Positions 8,616 to 18,403 are shown, counted from the stretch's first letter. The stretch: 64,000 bases of DNA from Streptomyces rhizosphaerihabitans (GCF_025399795.1 NZ_JAODTZ010000007.1:186001-250000), one strand, 5' to 3'. Translations and numbers: made by a program. Notes: generated from the sequence alone by a model not told the origin.

Positions 8616-9110
8616 CTAGAGCCGCCGGAAGCTGAGCGTCTCCCCCGCGGCGCCGGAACGCCACAGGTCGTTGCAGGCCTCGGCCATCGCGTCGAGGCCG
8701 TCGACCAGTCGGCCCCAGACGATGCCCGGTACCCAGCCCACGTCTCCGTTGAGGAGCAGGTTGTTGCGCTCGTAGAAGAGCGCGAGGTCGACGACGGTGG
8801 TGCCGGGGCGGACGTCGGCGTCGTACCCGTAGGCCTTGGTGCCCAACTCCGTGCCCGCGAAGGCGAAATAGCAGAGATCTCCGGGTATGGGGGTGACCGT
8901 CGGGTTCTCGAGTGGTGGTTCTGATGTCGCGAATGGAGGGAAGAGCGCGTAGATCTCGTTGCGCGCGTACTTCGCGTGGTAGACGTCGCCGCTCAGCGGG
9001 AGCGCGTCCCACACCGTCGCGCAGGTGATCGGCGCGCGGTCGTCGAGGAGCTTCGCGGTGCCGTGCACACCACGCTTGACCAGCGAGACTTCGATGAATC
9101 GATCAGCCAT
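8616..9110 (-). CDS. DUF3830 (cyclophilin-like) protein
   Basis: A 164-aa protein with the DUF3830 pattern: KLLDDRAPITCATVWDALP, then AKYARNEIYALFP, PIPGDLCYF and an ALFYERNNLL segment. The fold is cyclophilin-like and no reaction is established. Members repeatedly neighbour EutA-like racemase-family proteins, amidases and Ehu-type transporters, so it probably belongs to the same route. Start chosen at MADRFIEVSL (ATG 9110); ATG 9119 is an alternative. It is convergent with the amidase and divergent from ehuB. Confidence 0.85.
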   Translation of the reverse strand: MADRFIEVSLVKRGVHGTAKLLDDRAPITCATVWDALPLSGDVYHAKYARNEIYALFPPFATSEPPLENPTVTPIPGDLCYFAFAGTELGTKAYGYDADVRPGTTVVDLALFYERNNLLLNGDVGWVPGIVWGRLVDGLDAMAEACNDLWRSGAAGETLSFRRL

Positions 9111-9207
9111 GCACTCCATGGTCCCGCGGCGGTCAAGAGCGCACCGGCCGCGTACGGGGCCGGAACCGGTCCGAATACATCGCATGGTCCCGGGTAGCCG
9201 CGCGGCC

Positions 9208-10149
9208 ATGGCTCCACCTCTTGGGAACGCACGTGGAAACGAACAGGGAAACGAACACGGGAAGGGCAGACAGTCGTCCGGGACCACCCGCCGGTCGCTG
9301 CTCGCGGGGGTCGCGGCGCTCGGTGCGCTGGGCGCCGCCGGCTGCAGCCGCGTGGCCACGGCGTCCGGGACGGACGGCGGTGATCTCCTCGACCGGCTGA
9401 AGGCGCAGGGCGTCGTACGGCTCGGCATCGCGGGCGAGATCCCCTTCGGCTACATCGACCGGGACGGCCAACTCACCGGCGAGGCACCGGAACTGGCGAA
9501 GGCCGTCTTCAAACGGCTGGGCGTCGACCGCGTGCAGCCGGTGCCGACCGAGTTCGGCTCGCTCATACCCGGGCTCAACTCCCAGCAGTTCGATGTCGTG
9601 TCCGCCGGGATGTACATCAACGCGGAACGCTGCGAGCAGGTCATCTTCGCCGACCCCGACTATCGGATGCTCGACGCGTTCATCGTGCGCAAGGGCAATC
9701 CGATGGGGCTGCACGACTACAAGGACGTCGTGGCGAAGAAGGCCAAGTTCGCTACGGGGACCGGCTATGCGGAGATCGAGTACGCGGTCGGGGCCGGTTA
9801 CAAGGAGAGCGACATCCTGATCGTGCCCGACCAGGTGGCCGGGCTGAACGCGGTCGAGGCGGGGCGCGCCGACGTCTTCGCGGGGACCGCTCTGACCACC
9901 CGCGAGGTGGTGAGGAAGTCCAGCAAGGCGGAGAGCACGAAGCCCTTCGCGCCGCTGGTCAAGGGCAAGCCGCACGTCGACGGCGGCGGTTTCGCGTTCC
10001 GTTCGCCGGAGACGAGGCTGCGGGACGCCTTCAACGTCGAGCTGCGGAAGATGAAGGAGAGCGGCGAACTCTTCCGCATCGTGCGGCCGTTCGGCTTCAC
10101 CAAGGCCGAGATGACCGACATGACCGCGAAGGAGCTGTGCCGCGGATGA
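9208..10149 (+). CDS. ehuB: EhuB-type solute-binding lipoprotein of the ABC importer
   Basis: A 313-aa family-3 extracellular solute-binding protein. Residues about 25-50 contain RRSLLAGVAALGALGAAGC, a Tat-like twin arginine followed by a lipobox, so it is probably a lipid-anchored receptor. The mature part matches the EhuB pattern strongly (EAPELAKAVFKRLGV, FGSLIPGLNSQQFDVVSAG, ERCEQVIFADPDYRM). The Ehu family binds ectoine/hydroxyectoine, but the surrounding genes make the actual ligand uncertain. The N-terminus has a small GNEQGNEHG tandem repeat. ATG 9184 is an alternative start. The stop overlaps the next ATG (ATGA). Confidence 0.85.
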   Translation: MAPPLGNARGNEQGNEHGKGRQSSGTTRRSLLAGVAALGALGAAGCSRVATASGTDGGDLLDRLKAQGVVRLGIAGEIPFGYIDRDGQLTGEAPELAKAVFKRLGVDRVQPVPTEFGSLIPGLNSQQFDVVSAGMYINAERCEQVIFADPDYRMLDAFIVRKGNPMGLHDYKDVVAKKAKFATGTGYAEIEYAVGAGYKESDILIVPDQVAGLNAVEAGRADVFAGTALTTREVVRKSSKAESTKPFAPLVKGKPHVDGGGFAFRSPETRLRDAFNVELRKMKESGELFRIVRPFGFTKAEMTDMTAKELCRG

Positions 10150-10889
10150 CATCGGGACTCTGGAAACTCGTACTCGAAGGAATCTGGGTCACCGTTCAAC
10201 TGCTGTTCTTCAGCGCCCTGTTGGCCGGTGCCATGTCCTTCCTTGCCGGAATCGCGCGCACCTCGCGGCGGTGGACCGTCCGCTTCCTCGCGGGCTTCTA
10301 CACCGAGGTGTTCCGCGGTACCTCCGCGCTCATCATGATCTTCTGGGTGTACTTCGTGCTGCCGCTCGCCTTCGGCTGGCAGCTCGTCCCGTTGTGGGCG
10401 GGCACGCTGGCGCTGGGACTGACGTACGGGGCGTACGGCTCCGAGATCGTGCGCGGCGCGCTGAACGCGGTCGATCCGGCGCAGCGCGAGGGCGGGATCG
10501 CGCTCAGCTTCACACCCTGGCAGCGGATGCGGCTGATCCTGCTGCCGCAGGCGGTGCCGGAGATGATCCCGCCCTTCTCCAACCTGCTGGTCGAGCTCCT
10601 CAAGGGCACGGCGCTGGTCTCCGTGATGGGCATGGGCGATCTGACGTTCAGCGCCAATCTGGTGCGGCTCGCGCTCCAGCAGAGCGCGGAGGTCTACACG
10701 TACGTCCTGCTCATCTACTTCGTGATCGCCTTCCTCCTCACGCGGCTGATGCGCGGCCTGGAGAGGCGGCTCAAGGCCGGGATCGGCAAGGAGCCGGCGC
10801 GCGGCAAGGCGGCGCGTGAGCCGGAGCAGGCCGAAACGACGGGTGTGGGCGCCGGTGCCGGCGCCGCCGCGGGCGGAGGTGCCTCATGA
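10146..10889 (+). CDS. ehuC: EhuC-type ABC transporter permease
   Basis: A 247-aa inner-membrane permease of the His/Glu/Gln family with about five hydrophobic segments and the EAA loop VDPAQREGGIALSFTPWQRM that contacts the ATPase. Start ATG 10146 overlaps the ehuB stop, so translation is coupled. The C-terminal 35 residues are an Ala/Gly-rich hydrophilic tail ending GGGAS that looks non-essential. The last 15 bases (GGAGGTGCCTCATGA) recur 52 bp downstream and create a mini-ORF listed next. Confidence 0.88.
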   Translation: MTSGLWKLVLEGIWVTVQLLFFSALLAGAMSFLAGIARTSRRWTVRFLAGFYTEVFRGTSALIMIFWVYFVLPLAFGWQLVPLWAGTLALGLTYGAYGSEIVRGALNAVDPAQREGGIALSFTPWQRMRLILLPQAVPEMIPPFSNLLVELLKGTALVSVMGMGDLTFSANLVRLALQQSAEVYTYVLLIYFVIAFLLTRLMRGLERRLKAGIGKEPARGKAAREPEQAETTGVGAGAGAAAGGGAS

Positions 10890-10942
10890 GCGCCGTGGAC
10901 GCCATGGATCCCATGGAGACGACGATCGGAGGTGCCTCATGA
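10886..10942 (+). CDS. 18-codon mini-ORF coupled between ehuC and ehuD
   Basis: ATG 10886 overlaps the ehuC stop and its own TGA (10940-10942) overlaps the ehuD ATG, so it is stop-start coupled on both sides. The peptide is MSAVDAMDPMETTIGGAS. Both ends carry the identical CGGAGGTGCCTCATGA, supplying a strong ribosome site before the mini-ORF and before ehuD. Most simply it is a duplication of the ehuC 3' end that stayed in frame, and it could pass ribosomes from ehuC to ehuD. No function as a peptide is claimed. Confidence 0.5.
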   Translation: MSAVDAMDPMETTIGGAS

Positions 10943-11578
10943 CGTGGGACTGGAACGCCGTCGGCGACTTCATGCCGCACTTCTGGGACGGCCTGCTGGT
11001 CACCCTGCAGGCGCTGGCCCTCGGCTCGGTGATCTCGTTCACCCTCGGTCTGGTGTGGGCGCTGTCGATGCGGGCGCCGGCGCGCTGGGTGCGCTGGCCG
11101 GTCGGAGCGGCCACCGAGTTCGTGCGCAACACCCCGCTGCTGGTGCAGCTGTTCTTCCTCTTCTACGTGCTGCCCGAGTGGAACATCACGTTCTCCGCGC
11201 TGACCACCGGTGTGATCGCGATCGGGCTGCACTACTCGACGTACACGATGCAGGTCTACCGGGCCGGTATCGAGGGCGTACCCGCCGGCCAGTGGGAAGC
11301 GGCCACGGCGCTCGGCCTGCCCGTGCGGCGCACCTGGACGGCGGTGATCCTTCCGCAGGCGGTCCGCCGTGTGGTGCCGGCGCTCGGCAACTACGTCATC
11401 GCGATGCTCAAGGACACGCCGATGCTGATGACGATCACCGTGCTGGAGATGCTCGGCGAGGCGCGGCTGTACTCGCAGCAGCACTTCCAGTTCACGGAGC
11501 CGCTCACGGTCATCGGTGTGGCCTTCATCCTCATTTCCTACCCGGCTTCCCTGCTGCTGCGAGCCCTGGAGCGACGCC

Positions 11579-11589
<11 letters not shown>
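10939..11589 (+). CDS. ehuD: EhuD-type ABC transporter permease
   Basis: A 216-aa His/Glu/Gln-family permease with five hydrophobic segments and the EAA loop VPAGQWEAATALGLPVRRTW. ATG 10939 has GGAGG at ideal distance. It forms the second half of the membrane channel with EhuC. The following ATPase gene begins inside its last codons. Confidence 0.9.
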
Positions 11590-12439
<850 letters not shown>

Positions 12440-12528
12440 AGTCCGGGAGTGAACGAGGGGCGGAGGGGGAGCACATACGGGAAGGCGTGAGGTCCGGCCA
12501 TTGGGGCATGCCCGAGGGTCCATGCCCT

Positions 12529-12540
12529 TGGCATATGCCA
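12529..12540. promoter_or_regulatory. TGGCATATGCCA perfect palindrome between ehuA and the IclR gene
   Basis: A 12-bp perfect palindrome, flanked by a further CCC/GGG pair, sits about 90 bp after the ehuA stop and 150 bp before the IclR start. It could be an operator of the IclR gene. Half-site-like GGCATGCCC (12505-12513) lies next to it. Confidence 0.3.
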
Positions 12541-12692
12541 GGGTGGTGCGTTCCTGCTGAGAGGCATGGAGCGCGCCACCAATCTCGTCAACAGACGCCC
12601 ACAGATGGCTGCTTGACGGTTATCGTGGAGTGAGCCCAGCTGTCCGGACCGACGTCATTTTTGAGCCGGGCCATGAAGCGCAGGGGGAAACC

Positions 12693-13451
12693 GTGGCGCT
12701 GATGAACGAGCCGACCGCGCCGTACCACTCGGTCCAGGACGCGCTGCGCGTCCTGGAGACGGTGTCGCAACACACCACCGGCGTCACCGAGGCCGAACTC
12801 GCCCGCCAGGCCGGCCTCGGCGCCGACCGGCTGACCGCACTGCTGCGCATGCTGCGCCGGGAGGGTTACGTCGAGCAGGTCACGGACGGCGCGTACGTCA
12901 CCGGCGCCGCCCTCAGCCGTCTCGGTTCCGCGCAGGGCCGTGAGCAGGCCCTGCGCGACAAACTCCAGCAGACGATCGACCGGCTCCGCGACTCGGTCGG
13001 CGCCGCGATCTACATCAGCCGCTACATCGACGGCGAGGTGCACGTCACCCAGTACGCGGAGAGCCCGTCGACCCCCGCGGTCAACGAATGGGTCGACTTC
13101 CGCTCCTCGGCGCACGCCAGCGCCGTCGGCAAGAGCCTGCTCGGCCAGCTCGACCACAACGGCCGCCGGGACCACCTCGCCCGCCACAAGATGGCCCGCC
13201 TCACCTCGCGGACCATCACCAGCGAGCGGCTTCTGCTCTCCCGCCTCGACTCCCAGCCGGCCACCGTGCCCGTGCTCGACCTCCAGGAGTACGCGATCGG
13301 CACGGTCTGCGCGGCCGTCCCGATCACCGCCGGCTCCTCCGTCGGCTGCCTCGCCCTCTCCCTCCCGGTCGAGCACGCCCACCGGCTCCGCCGCGCCGCG
13401 GACACGCTGAACCGCGGAGCGACCCCGGTACTGCTCTCCCTCACGATCTGA
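12693..13451 (+). CDS. IclR-family transcriptional regulator
   Basis: A 252-aa regulator. The N-terminal winged helix (residues about 10-70, VQDALRVLETVSQHTTGVTEAELARQAGL) is followed by the IclR effector domain with SSAHASAVGKSLL and a C-terminal VCAAVPITAGSSVGCLALSLP. Start GTG 12693 is preferred for its AGGGGG ribosome site. Being last on the strand of the ehuBCDA cluster it is the obvious local regulator, probably a repressor released by the imported compound or a breakdown product. Confidence 0.9.
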   Translation: MALMNEPTAPYHSVQDALRVLETVSQHTTGVTEAELARQAGLGADRLTALLRMLRREGYVEQVTDGAYVTGAALSRLGSAQGREQALRDKLQQTIDRLRDSVGAAIYISRYIDGEVHVTQYAESPSTPAVNEWVDFRSSAHASAVGKSLLGQLDHNGRRDHLARHKMARLTSRTITSERLLLSRLDSQPATVPVLDLQEYAIGTVCAAVPITAGSSVGCLALSLPVEHAHRLRRAADTLNRGATPVLLSLTI

Positions 13452-13461
13452 CAGCCGCCGC

Positions 13462-13527
13462 ACCGGGCCCGCACAGGGCGCATACCGGGCCCGCACAGGG
13501 CGCATACCGGGCCCGCACGGGGCCGGC
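13462..13527. repeat. 22-bp tandem repeat downstream of the IclR gene
   Basis: Three near-identical units starting ACCGGGCCCGCACAGGGC begin at 13462, 13484 and 13506, a few bases after the IclR stop. The last unit drifts at its end. It lies in the leader region before the tRNA. Confidence 0.7.
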
Positions 13528-13677
13528 GGGCCGATCCGCCCGCCGGCCGGGACGGGATCCGGTCGCGCGGTCGGACGGACGGCCGCGCAGGTGGTCGGGC
13601 GGGTGGTCGGAAGCACCCCAGCGGACCAGGTAGTATTTCTTTTGTCGCCGCCCGCGGAAGCGGGAGGCGAGAGTCAT

Positions 13678-13751
13678 GCGCCGCTAGCTCAGTTGGTTAG
13701 AGCAGCTGACTCTTAATCAGCGGGTCCGGGGTTCGAGTCCCTGGCGGCGCA
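13678..13751 (+). tRNA. tRNA-Lys (anticodon CTT), copy 1
   Basis: The acceptor arm GCGCCGC (13678-13684) pairs perfectly with GCGGCGC (13744-13750), followed by discriminator A. The anticodon stem GCTGA/TCAGC encloses loop CTCTTAA, giving anticodon CTT at 13712-13714. The D-arm (GCTCAGTTGGTTAGAGC) and T-arm with GTTCGAGTCC are normal. The CCA is not fully encoded (ACCTT). A TAGTAT -10-like box lies at about 13631. The same sequence occurs at 22148. Confidence 0.97.
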
Positions 13752-13756
13752 CCTTG

Positions 13757-13790
13757 GTGAAGGCCCTCCACGCATGTGGGGGGCCTTCAC
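13757..13790. terminator. Hairpin terminator after tRNA-Lys copy 1
   Basis: GTGAAGGCCC pairs with GGGCCTTCAC and the stem continues inward as TCCAC/GTGGG around a GCAT loop, giving a 15-bp stem. It begins six bases after the tRNA and lies between it and the convergent aminopeptidase gene, so it may serve both. Confidence 0.75.
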
Positions 13791-13845
13791 GCATGTCCCG
13801 GGAGTCGCGCGCGATTCCTGCCCACCCGGGACGCCGGAACCAGAC

Positions 13846-15147
13846 CTACTCCGACGTGACGAACTCGGTGAGCACCCTCGCCAGCAGCCCCGGATCCCGC
13901 GCCCCGCACAACTCGCGCGCCGAGTGCATCGACAGCCCGGCCACGCCCACATCGACCGTCGTCACGCCGAGGCGGGCCGCGGTGATCGGGCCGATCGACG
14001 TCCCGCACGGCATCGCGTTGTGGGAGACGAACGGCTGCCACGGCACCTCGGCCCGTTCACACGCGGCGGCGAAGGCCGCGACACCGGTGCCGTCGGTGGC
14101 GTACCGCTGATTGACGTTGACCTTGATCACGGGGCCGCCGTTGGGCAGCGGCCGGTGGTCCGGATCGTGACGTTCGGCGTAGTTGGGATGGACGGCGTGG
14201 GACATGTCGGAGGAGACGCACAGGGCGCCGGCGAGAGCACGGTTGAAGTCCTCGGCCCCGCCGGCCCGGGCGGTCACGGTGCGGCCCAGCACCCGTTCCA
14301 GGATGGGGCCCTGGGCGCCGGACTCCGACCCGCTGCCGACCTCCTCGTGGTCGAAGGCGGCGAGCACCGGTATGGACGCGGGCGGCCGTGCGGCGCCGGC
14401 CGCGGCGACCAGGGCGGTGACGCCCGCGTGCACCGAGATCTGGTTGTCGAGGCGTGGCGCGACGATGAACTCCTCGTCCGCGCCCAGGTAACCGGGCGGC
14501 TGGATGTCGTGCAGCATCAGGTCCCAGCCGAGGATCTCGGCGGCGTCGGCGCCCGCCTCGTCCGCGATCCGGCCGAGCAGGGCGCCGGGCCGGGTGCCGC
14601 CCAGCCCCCACAGCGGGGCCATGTGCCGCTGCCGGTCCAGGGCGAGCCCCTCGTTGACGGTGCGGTCGAGGTGGATGGCGAGCTGCGGCACCCTCAGCAG
14701 CGGCTTGTCGACGCAGACCAGCCGGGTCGAACCGTCGCGCAGGGCCAGCCGTCCCGAGACGCCGAGATCGCGGTCGAGCCAGGTGTTGAGCGGCACACCG
14801 CCGTAGACCTCCACGGCGATCTGCCGCCACCCGGCCGAGCCGGTGTCCGGCTTGGGCTTGACCCGCAGGTTCGGTGAGTCGGTGTGGGCGCCGACGATCC
14901 GGAACGGGGTGCGGGCGGGGGCACCCGGCGGAACGTACCAGGCGAGCAGCGCTCCCCCGCGGACGACGTAGCGGCCTCCCTCGGCTCCGGCCGTCCAGTC
15001 GTCCCGCTCCCGCAACTCCGCGAAACCCGCCTTCTCCAGACGCTGCGCCGCGCTCGCCACCACGTGGTACGGCGAGGGGCTGGCTCTGACGAAGCCGAGC
15101 AGGTCGTCATTGTGTCCGCGGTCGAGCGTGTCATGCGTGGGGGACAT
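13846..15147 (-). CDS. M18-family aminopeptidase
   Basis: A 433-aa zinc metallo-aminopeptidase, of the kind that removes acidic N-terminal residues from peptides in the cytoplasm. Metal ligands and catalytic residues are visible in GAHTDSPNLR, PRLDNQISVH, AAFDHEEVGSGSESGA, SSDMSHAVHPNY and LSMHSARE. Length matches the family (about 430 aa). The ATG follows a purine-rich stretch. The gene stands alone, convergent with the tRNA. Confidence 0.95.
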   Translation of the reverse strand: MSPTHDTLDRGHNDDLLGFVRASPSPYHVVASAAQRLEKAGFAELRERDDWTAGAEGGRYVVRGGALLAWYVPPGAPARTPFRIVGAHTDSPNLRVKPKPDTGSAGWRQIAVEVYGGVPLNTWLDRDLGVSGRLALRDGSTRLVCVDKPLLRVPQLAIHLDRTVNEGLALDRQRHMAPLWGLGGTRPGALLGRIADEAGADAAEILGWDLMLHDIQPPGYLGADEEFIVAPRLDNQISVHAGVTALVAAAGAARPPASIPVLAAFDHEEVGSGSESGAQGPILERVLGRTVTARAGGAEDFNRALAGALCVSSDMSHAVHPNYAERHDPDHRPLPNGGPVIKVNVNQRYATDGTGVAAFAAACERAEVPWQPFVSHNAMPCGTSIGPITAARLGVTTVDVGVAGLSMHSARELCGARDPGLLARVLTEFVTSE

Positions 15148-15674
15148 GAGTGCCTTTCGGGTGCTGTCGAGAGTCGGGGTGGGGGGCGTCGGACTGCCCG
15201 GCCGGGCGCACGGTGCGGCCGGACGGTCCGCCCGGGAGGCGACCTGGACCGCAGGGGCATGACAAGTTCCCAGCTGGGCCCAAACCCCGACGCCACCGAC
15301 GCGAACGTGAGCCGGGGCGACACCGCCCCGCGGCTTCCGTGTCCGCGACCCGGATCAGGCAACGCAACGCCCTTCTTCCCTCGGCTCGGGCCTCTGGCGC
15401 ACAGGCCTCTCGGCACACGTGCCCGGATATCCTCCCCGCGGAAAGCGGCCGGGATGCCTCACTCCTCCGCCGTCGTTCGAAAGACGCCGACGGGAGTCGC
15501 CCAGCGACACGGACAGTCCGGTACGACCGACGCCGGGCCGGCGGCGCGGCGACCCGCGCGGAGTCGAGCGGCCGCAGGGGGCGAGCTCGCAGGGGGACGA
15601 GAAGCGGCACGGCGTGGAGCGGGGGGACCCCGTCGGGTGGGCGCGGGGGTGCTGTGCGCGGCCCGTCCGGACGT
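15148..15674. other. 527-bp gap with no supported gene
   Basis: It lies between the aminopeptidase start and the acyl-CoA synthetase stop and must hold the aminopeptidase promoter. Several open frames exist on both strands, but none combines a ribosome site, Streptomyces codon bias and a recognisable protein; they read as Arg/Pro/Gly-rich noise. A decayed gene cannot be ruled out. Confidence 0.5.
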
Positions 15675-17534
15675 CTATCGCGTCAGCAACTCCACGCGGC
15701 CGTGCGCCCGGTACTGCGCCACCAGCCCGTCCACGTCCGCCGCGGTCAGCGTCCGGTACGCCGACTCGCCCGGCGGCCGCCACCACACCGGGTCCGGGCA
15801 ACGAAAGCCCTCGCGCCTGAGGCCCACCCGGTGGATCTTGTTGGTGGCGGTGACCGGCATCCGCTCCACGATCCGCAGGAACCGGGGTGCCATCTTCGTG
15901 CCCAGGTCCGGCTGGGCGAGCAGGAACTCCGCGAAGGACTGCGGGCCGAAGCGGGTCCCCTCCTTCAGGGCCAGCGTCGCCATCACCTGGTCGCCCGCCA
16001 CCGGATCCGGCACGGCGTACACGGCGACGGCGACGGCGTCCTCGTACCGGGCGAGGATGTTCTCGATCACCGCGGCCGCGAGGTTCTCGCTGTCGACGCG
16101 GAGCCGGTCGTCGGTGCGTCCGGCGAAGTAGAGGAAGCCGTCGGCGTCGCGGTAGAAGAGATCCCCGGTCCAGTACCAGCCCTGCCCCGCCTCACCTTCT
16201 CCCGCCCGACCTGTCCCCGCCCTCCCCTTCCCGGCAGGACTGCTCCCCGCCGTACCGTTCCCCATCTCGCCTTTCCCCGCCTTGGGTTTCCCCGCCTTGG
16301 GTTTCCCCGCCTCAACACCCCCTGCCTCAGCACCCCCTGCCTCACCGTCCCCCGCTCCGCCCTCTCCGGGCCGAGGGGACGCGCCCCGGCGCCGGGCGGC
16401 CTCGGCGTCGGGATTGCGCCAGTACCCCTCGAAAGGACTGGCACCGCGGTTCACCAACTCCCCTATCGCCTCCGCGCCGTTGAGCAGTCGCCCGTCCTCG
16501 GCGAAGACGGCGGGCGGACACTCTCGCCGGGTCCTCGGGTCGATCACCGCGAGGTCGTCGGCGGGAGCCGCCCGTCCGATCGCCCCTGCCGGGGTGCCCG
16601 GTGTGCGCTGGATGGCGGCGCCGCCCTCCGAGGACCCGTACCCCTCGATCAGCCGCGCCCCGAAGCGCTTCTCGAAGGCGGCCGCGTCCACCGCGCCGGC
16701 CTCCGTGCCGAATCCCCTGCGCAGGGGGTTGTCGCGGTCGTCGGGACGGGCGGGCGTGGCCAGCAGATACTGCACGGCACGGCCGACGTAGGTGAAGTAC
16801 GTTGCCCCGCAGGCCCGTACGTCGGGAAGGAATCCGGACGCCGAGAAGCGGCGCCGCAGCGCGATCCCCGCACCCGCCGCCAACGCGGGGGCCCAGTCGG
16901 CGATCAGCGCGTTGCCGTGGAACATCGGCATGCAGATGTAGTGGGTGTCGTCCGCGCGCACCCCGAAGTGGTCGACGAGCGAGCGCCCGGCGGCGGAGAT
17001 CCTGCCCTGGGTGCAGATCGCGGCCTTGGGCGCGCCGGTCGAACCGGACGTGAAGAGCAGCAGGAAGCGGCTGTCCGGGCTCACCCCGCCGGTGTCCGGC
17101 TCAGCGCCCTCGTAGGTTTTCAGGAGCTCGGCGTAGGCGTCCGTGTCGGTCACCAGGACGCGTACGCCGGGGAGTTCGAGTCCGTCGAGGAGGGGCAGGT
17201 GGGTCCGCTCGGTGACCAGGACACGGCACTCGGTGTGCAGGATGTCGCGGGCCAGTTCGGGACCGCGCCGGGTCGGGTTGATGCCGGCGACGGCGGCACC
17301 GGCGAGGGCGGCCGCGCTCAACCACAGTGGATATTCAGGGGTGTTGTCGAGCAGCACCCCCACATGCGGCTCCGCGCCGGGCGGCAGCAGTTCGGCGAGC
17401 AGTGCCGCCCGTGCCGCCGCGCCCGCCGCCACCTGGTGGTGGCTGACGACCCGGCCCTCGAACCACAGTCCCGGCCGGTGGTCACCCCACCGCTCCCGCA
17501 CGAGCTCCCCGACGGTGTGCCTACTGGACCCCAT
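15675..17534 (-). CDS. AMP-forming acyl-CoA synthetase with a low-complexity insertion
   Basis: A 619-aa ANL-superfamily ligase that activates a carboxylic acid as acyl-AMP and then acyl-CoA; FadD17-like mycobacterial enzymes are the closest pattern. Motifs: FTSGSTGAPK (161-170), MPMFHGNAL, EGYGSSEGG (about 297-305), YWTGDLF (454-460), FAGRTDDRLRVDSENL and the C-terminal lysine region ATNKIHRVGLRREGF. Between GYWRNPDAEA and YWTGDL lies about 69 residues (384-452) of Gly/Ala/Glu/Lys repeats (AGKPKAGKPKAGK), an expansion absent from ordinary members and placed beside the active-site hinge. A TGACG-GAT-CGTCA operator lies 17 bp upstream of the ATG. Confidence 0.9.
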   Translation of the reverse strand: MGSSRHTVGELVRERWGDHRPGLWFEGRVVSHHQVAAGAAARAALLAELLPPGAEPHVGVLLDNTPEYPLWLSAAALAGAAVAGINPTRRGPELARDILHTECRVLVTERTHLPLLDGLELPGVRVLVTDTDAYAELLKTYEGAEPDTGGVSPDSRFLLLFTSGSTGAPKAAICTQGRISAAGRSLVDHFGVRADDTHYICMPMFHGNALIADWAPALAAGAGIALRRRFSASGFLPDVRACGATYFTYVGRAVQYLLATPARPDDRDNPLRRGFGTEAGAVDAAAFEKRFGARLIEGYGSSEGGAAIQRTPGTPAGAIGRAAPADDLAVIDPRTRRECPPAVFAEDGRLLNGAEAIGELVNRGASPFEGYWRNPDAEAARRRGASPRPGEGGAGDGEAGGAEAGGVEAGKPKAGKPKAGKGEMGNGTAGSSPAGKGRAGTGRAGEGEAGQGWYWTGDLFYRDADGFLYFAGRTDDRLRVDSENLAAAVIENILARYEDAVAVAVYAVPDPVAGDQVMATLALKEGTRFGPQSFAEFLLAQPDLGTKMAPRFLRIVERMPVTATNKIHRVGLRREGFRCPDPVWWRPPGESAYRTLTAADVDGLVAQYRAHGRVELLTR

Positions 17535-17550
17535 GGGGGCGTACGTTAAT

Positions 17551-17563
17551 TGACGGATCGTCA
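17551..17563. promoter_or_regulatory. TGACG-GAT-CGTCA operator upstream of the acyl-CoA synthetase gene
   Basis: Perfect 5-bp arms with a 3-bp centre, 17 bp before the start codon. TetR-type regulators of fatty-acid metabolism genes in actinobacteria use sites of this form. No TetR gene is adjacent, so a regulator elsewhere would be needed. Confidence 0.45.
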
Positions 17564-17757
17564 GATAGGGAGGGCCCTGCGCGCTCGGACTCCAGCCGAC
17601 CCCACCGACTCCCCCGGCGCCCCGGCTCCTGTCGGCCCCCGACGGCGGCCGTCGCCTCCCTGGCCACCGCGCTCCTGCCGGGCCACCGGTTCGTGGCCCG
17701 CAGCAGGCTCCCCTGGCCGCCGCCGACTCCCGCGCTCCCGCCGGCTGGACCAGCCCT

Positions 17758-18225
17758 CTAGGGCCTGTCGAAGAACCCGTCGCCCGCGAAGGCCTGGTGG
17801 TAGGTGATCATGAAGCCGACGCAGAAGGTGACGATCACACCGCAGAACACCAGCATGCCGATGGTGCTCGCGGCCGCCCTGGCCGGGCTCGGCGCGTGTG
17901 CCGTGGCCTTCTCGGGGTGTCGGGCGGTGTAGTGCACGGTGACGATGTCGCCCTCGACGGTCGTCGGGCGGCCGTTCGCCTCCTCGAAGCGGATCGCGCG
18001 GTCGTCGCGCGTCGTGAACTCGTAGACGTGGTGCAGTGTCGTGGTGACGGGACTGTCGTTGCCGCCCCCGCCGACCGTCGTGTACGAGCGCAGACAGTGC
18101 GCCTCCGCGGTCAGTCCGCTGTTCCAGGCGCTTCGCAGCTCCAGCGAGCGGCGCACCACCCTGGCCGCCGCGAGCAGCACCACGATGATGATCAGGCTGG
18201 GCAGGGCATAGAAGAACACACTCAC
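17758..18225 (-). CDS. DUF3592-type membrane protein
   Basis: A 155-aa protein with an N-terminal membrane helix (FFYALPSLIIIVVLLAA), an exposed beta-rich domain (HHVYEFTTRDDRAIRFEEANG, VEGDIVTVHYTARHPEKATAH) and a C-terminal helix (IGMLVFCGVIVTFCVGFMI). That is the DUF3592 arrangement; function unknown. Start GTG 18225 is chosen for GGGGGA at good spacing. It is transcribed alone, divergent from nothing and upstream of the LPMO gene's terminator side. Confidence 0.75.
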   Translation of the reverse strand: MSVFFYALPSLIIIVVLLAAARVVRRSLELRSAWNSGLTAEAHCLRSYTTVGGGGNDSPVTTTLHHVYEFTTRDDRAIRFEEANGRPTTVEGDIVTVHYTARHPEKATAHAPSPARAAASTIGMLVFCGVIVTFCVGFMITYHQAFAGDGFFDRP

Positions 18226-18403
18226 GACGGTCCCCCGGTGGTCGGATACTGCTCCCCGCACGCCGACGTGGTCATGTCGACGTGCGGGGAACATACCCGT
18301 GCCGGTGGCGTCAGCGCCTCAAGTGAGGCTCAGAACCCGTGACTTCGGAGTTCCCGGCCCAAGAGTTCCCGGCCCAGGAATCCCGGGTCCGGACCGAGGG
18401 CCC

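Noticed and set aside
15148..15674. Small protein gene in the gap before the acyl-CoA synthetase stop
   Set aside because: Frames on both strands lack ribosome sites, codon bias and recognisable motifs.
15150..17549. 799-codon plus-strand open frame opposite the acyl-CoA synthetase
   Set aside because: The minus strand encodes all AMP-ligase motifs; the plus-strand product is Arg/Pro-rich without likeness to any family.
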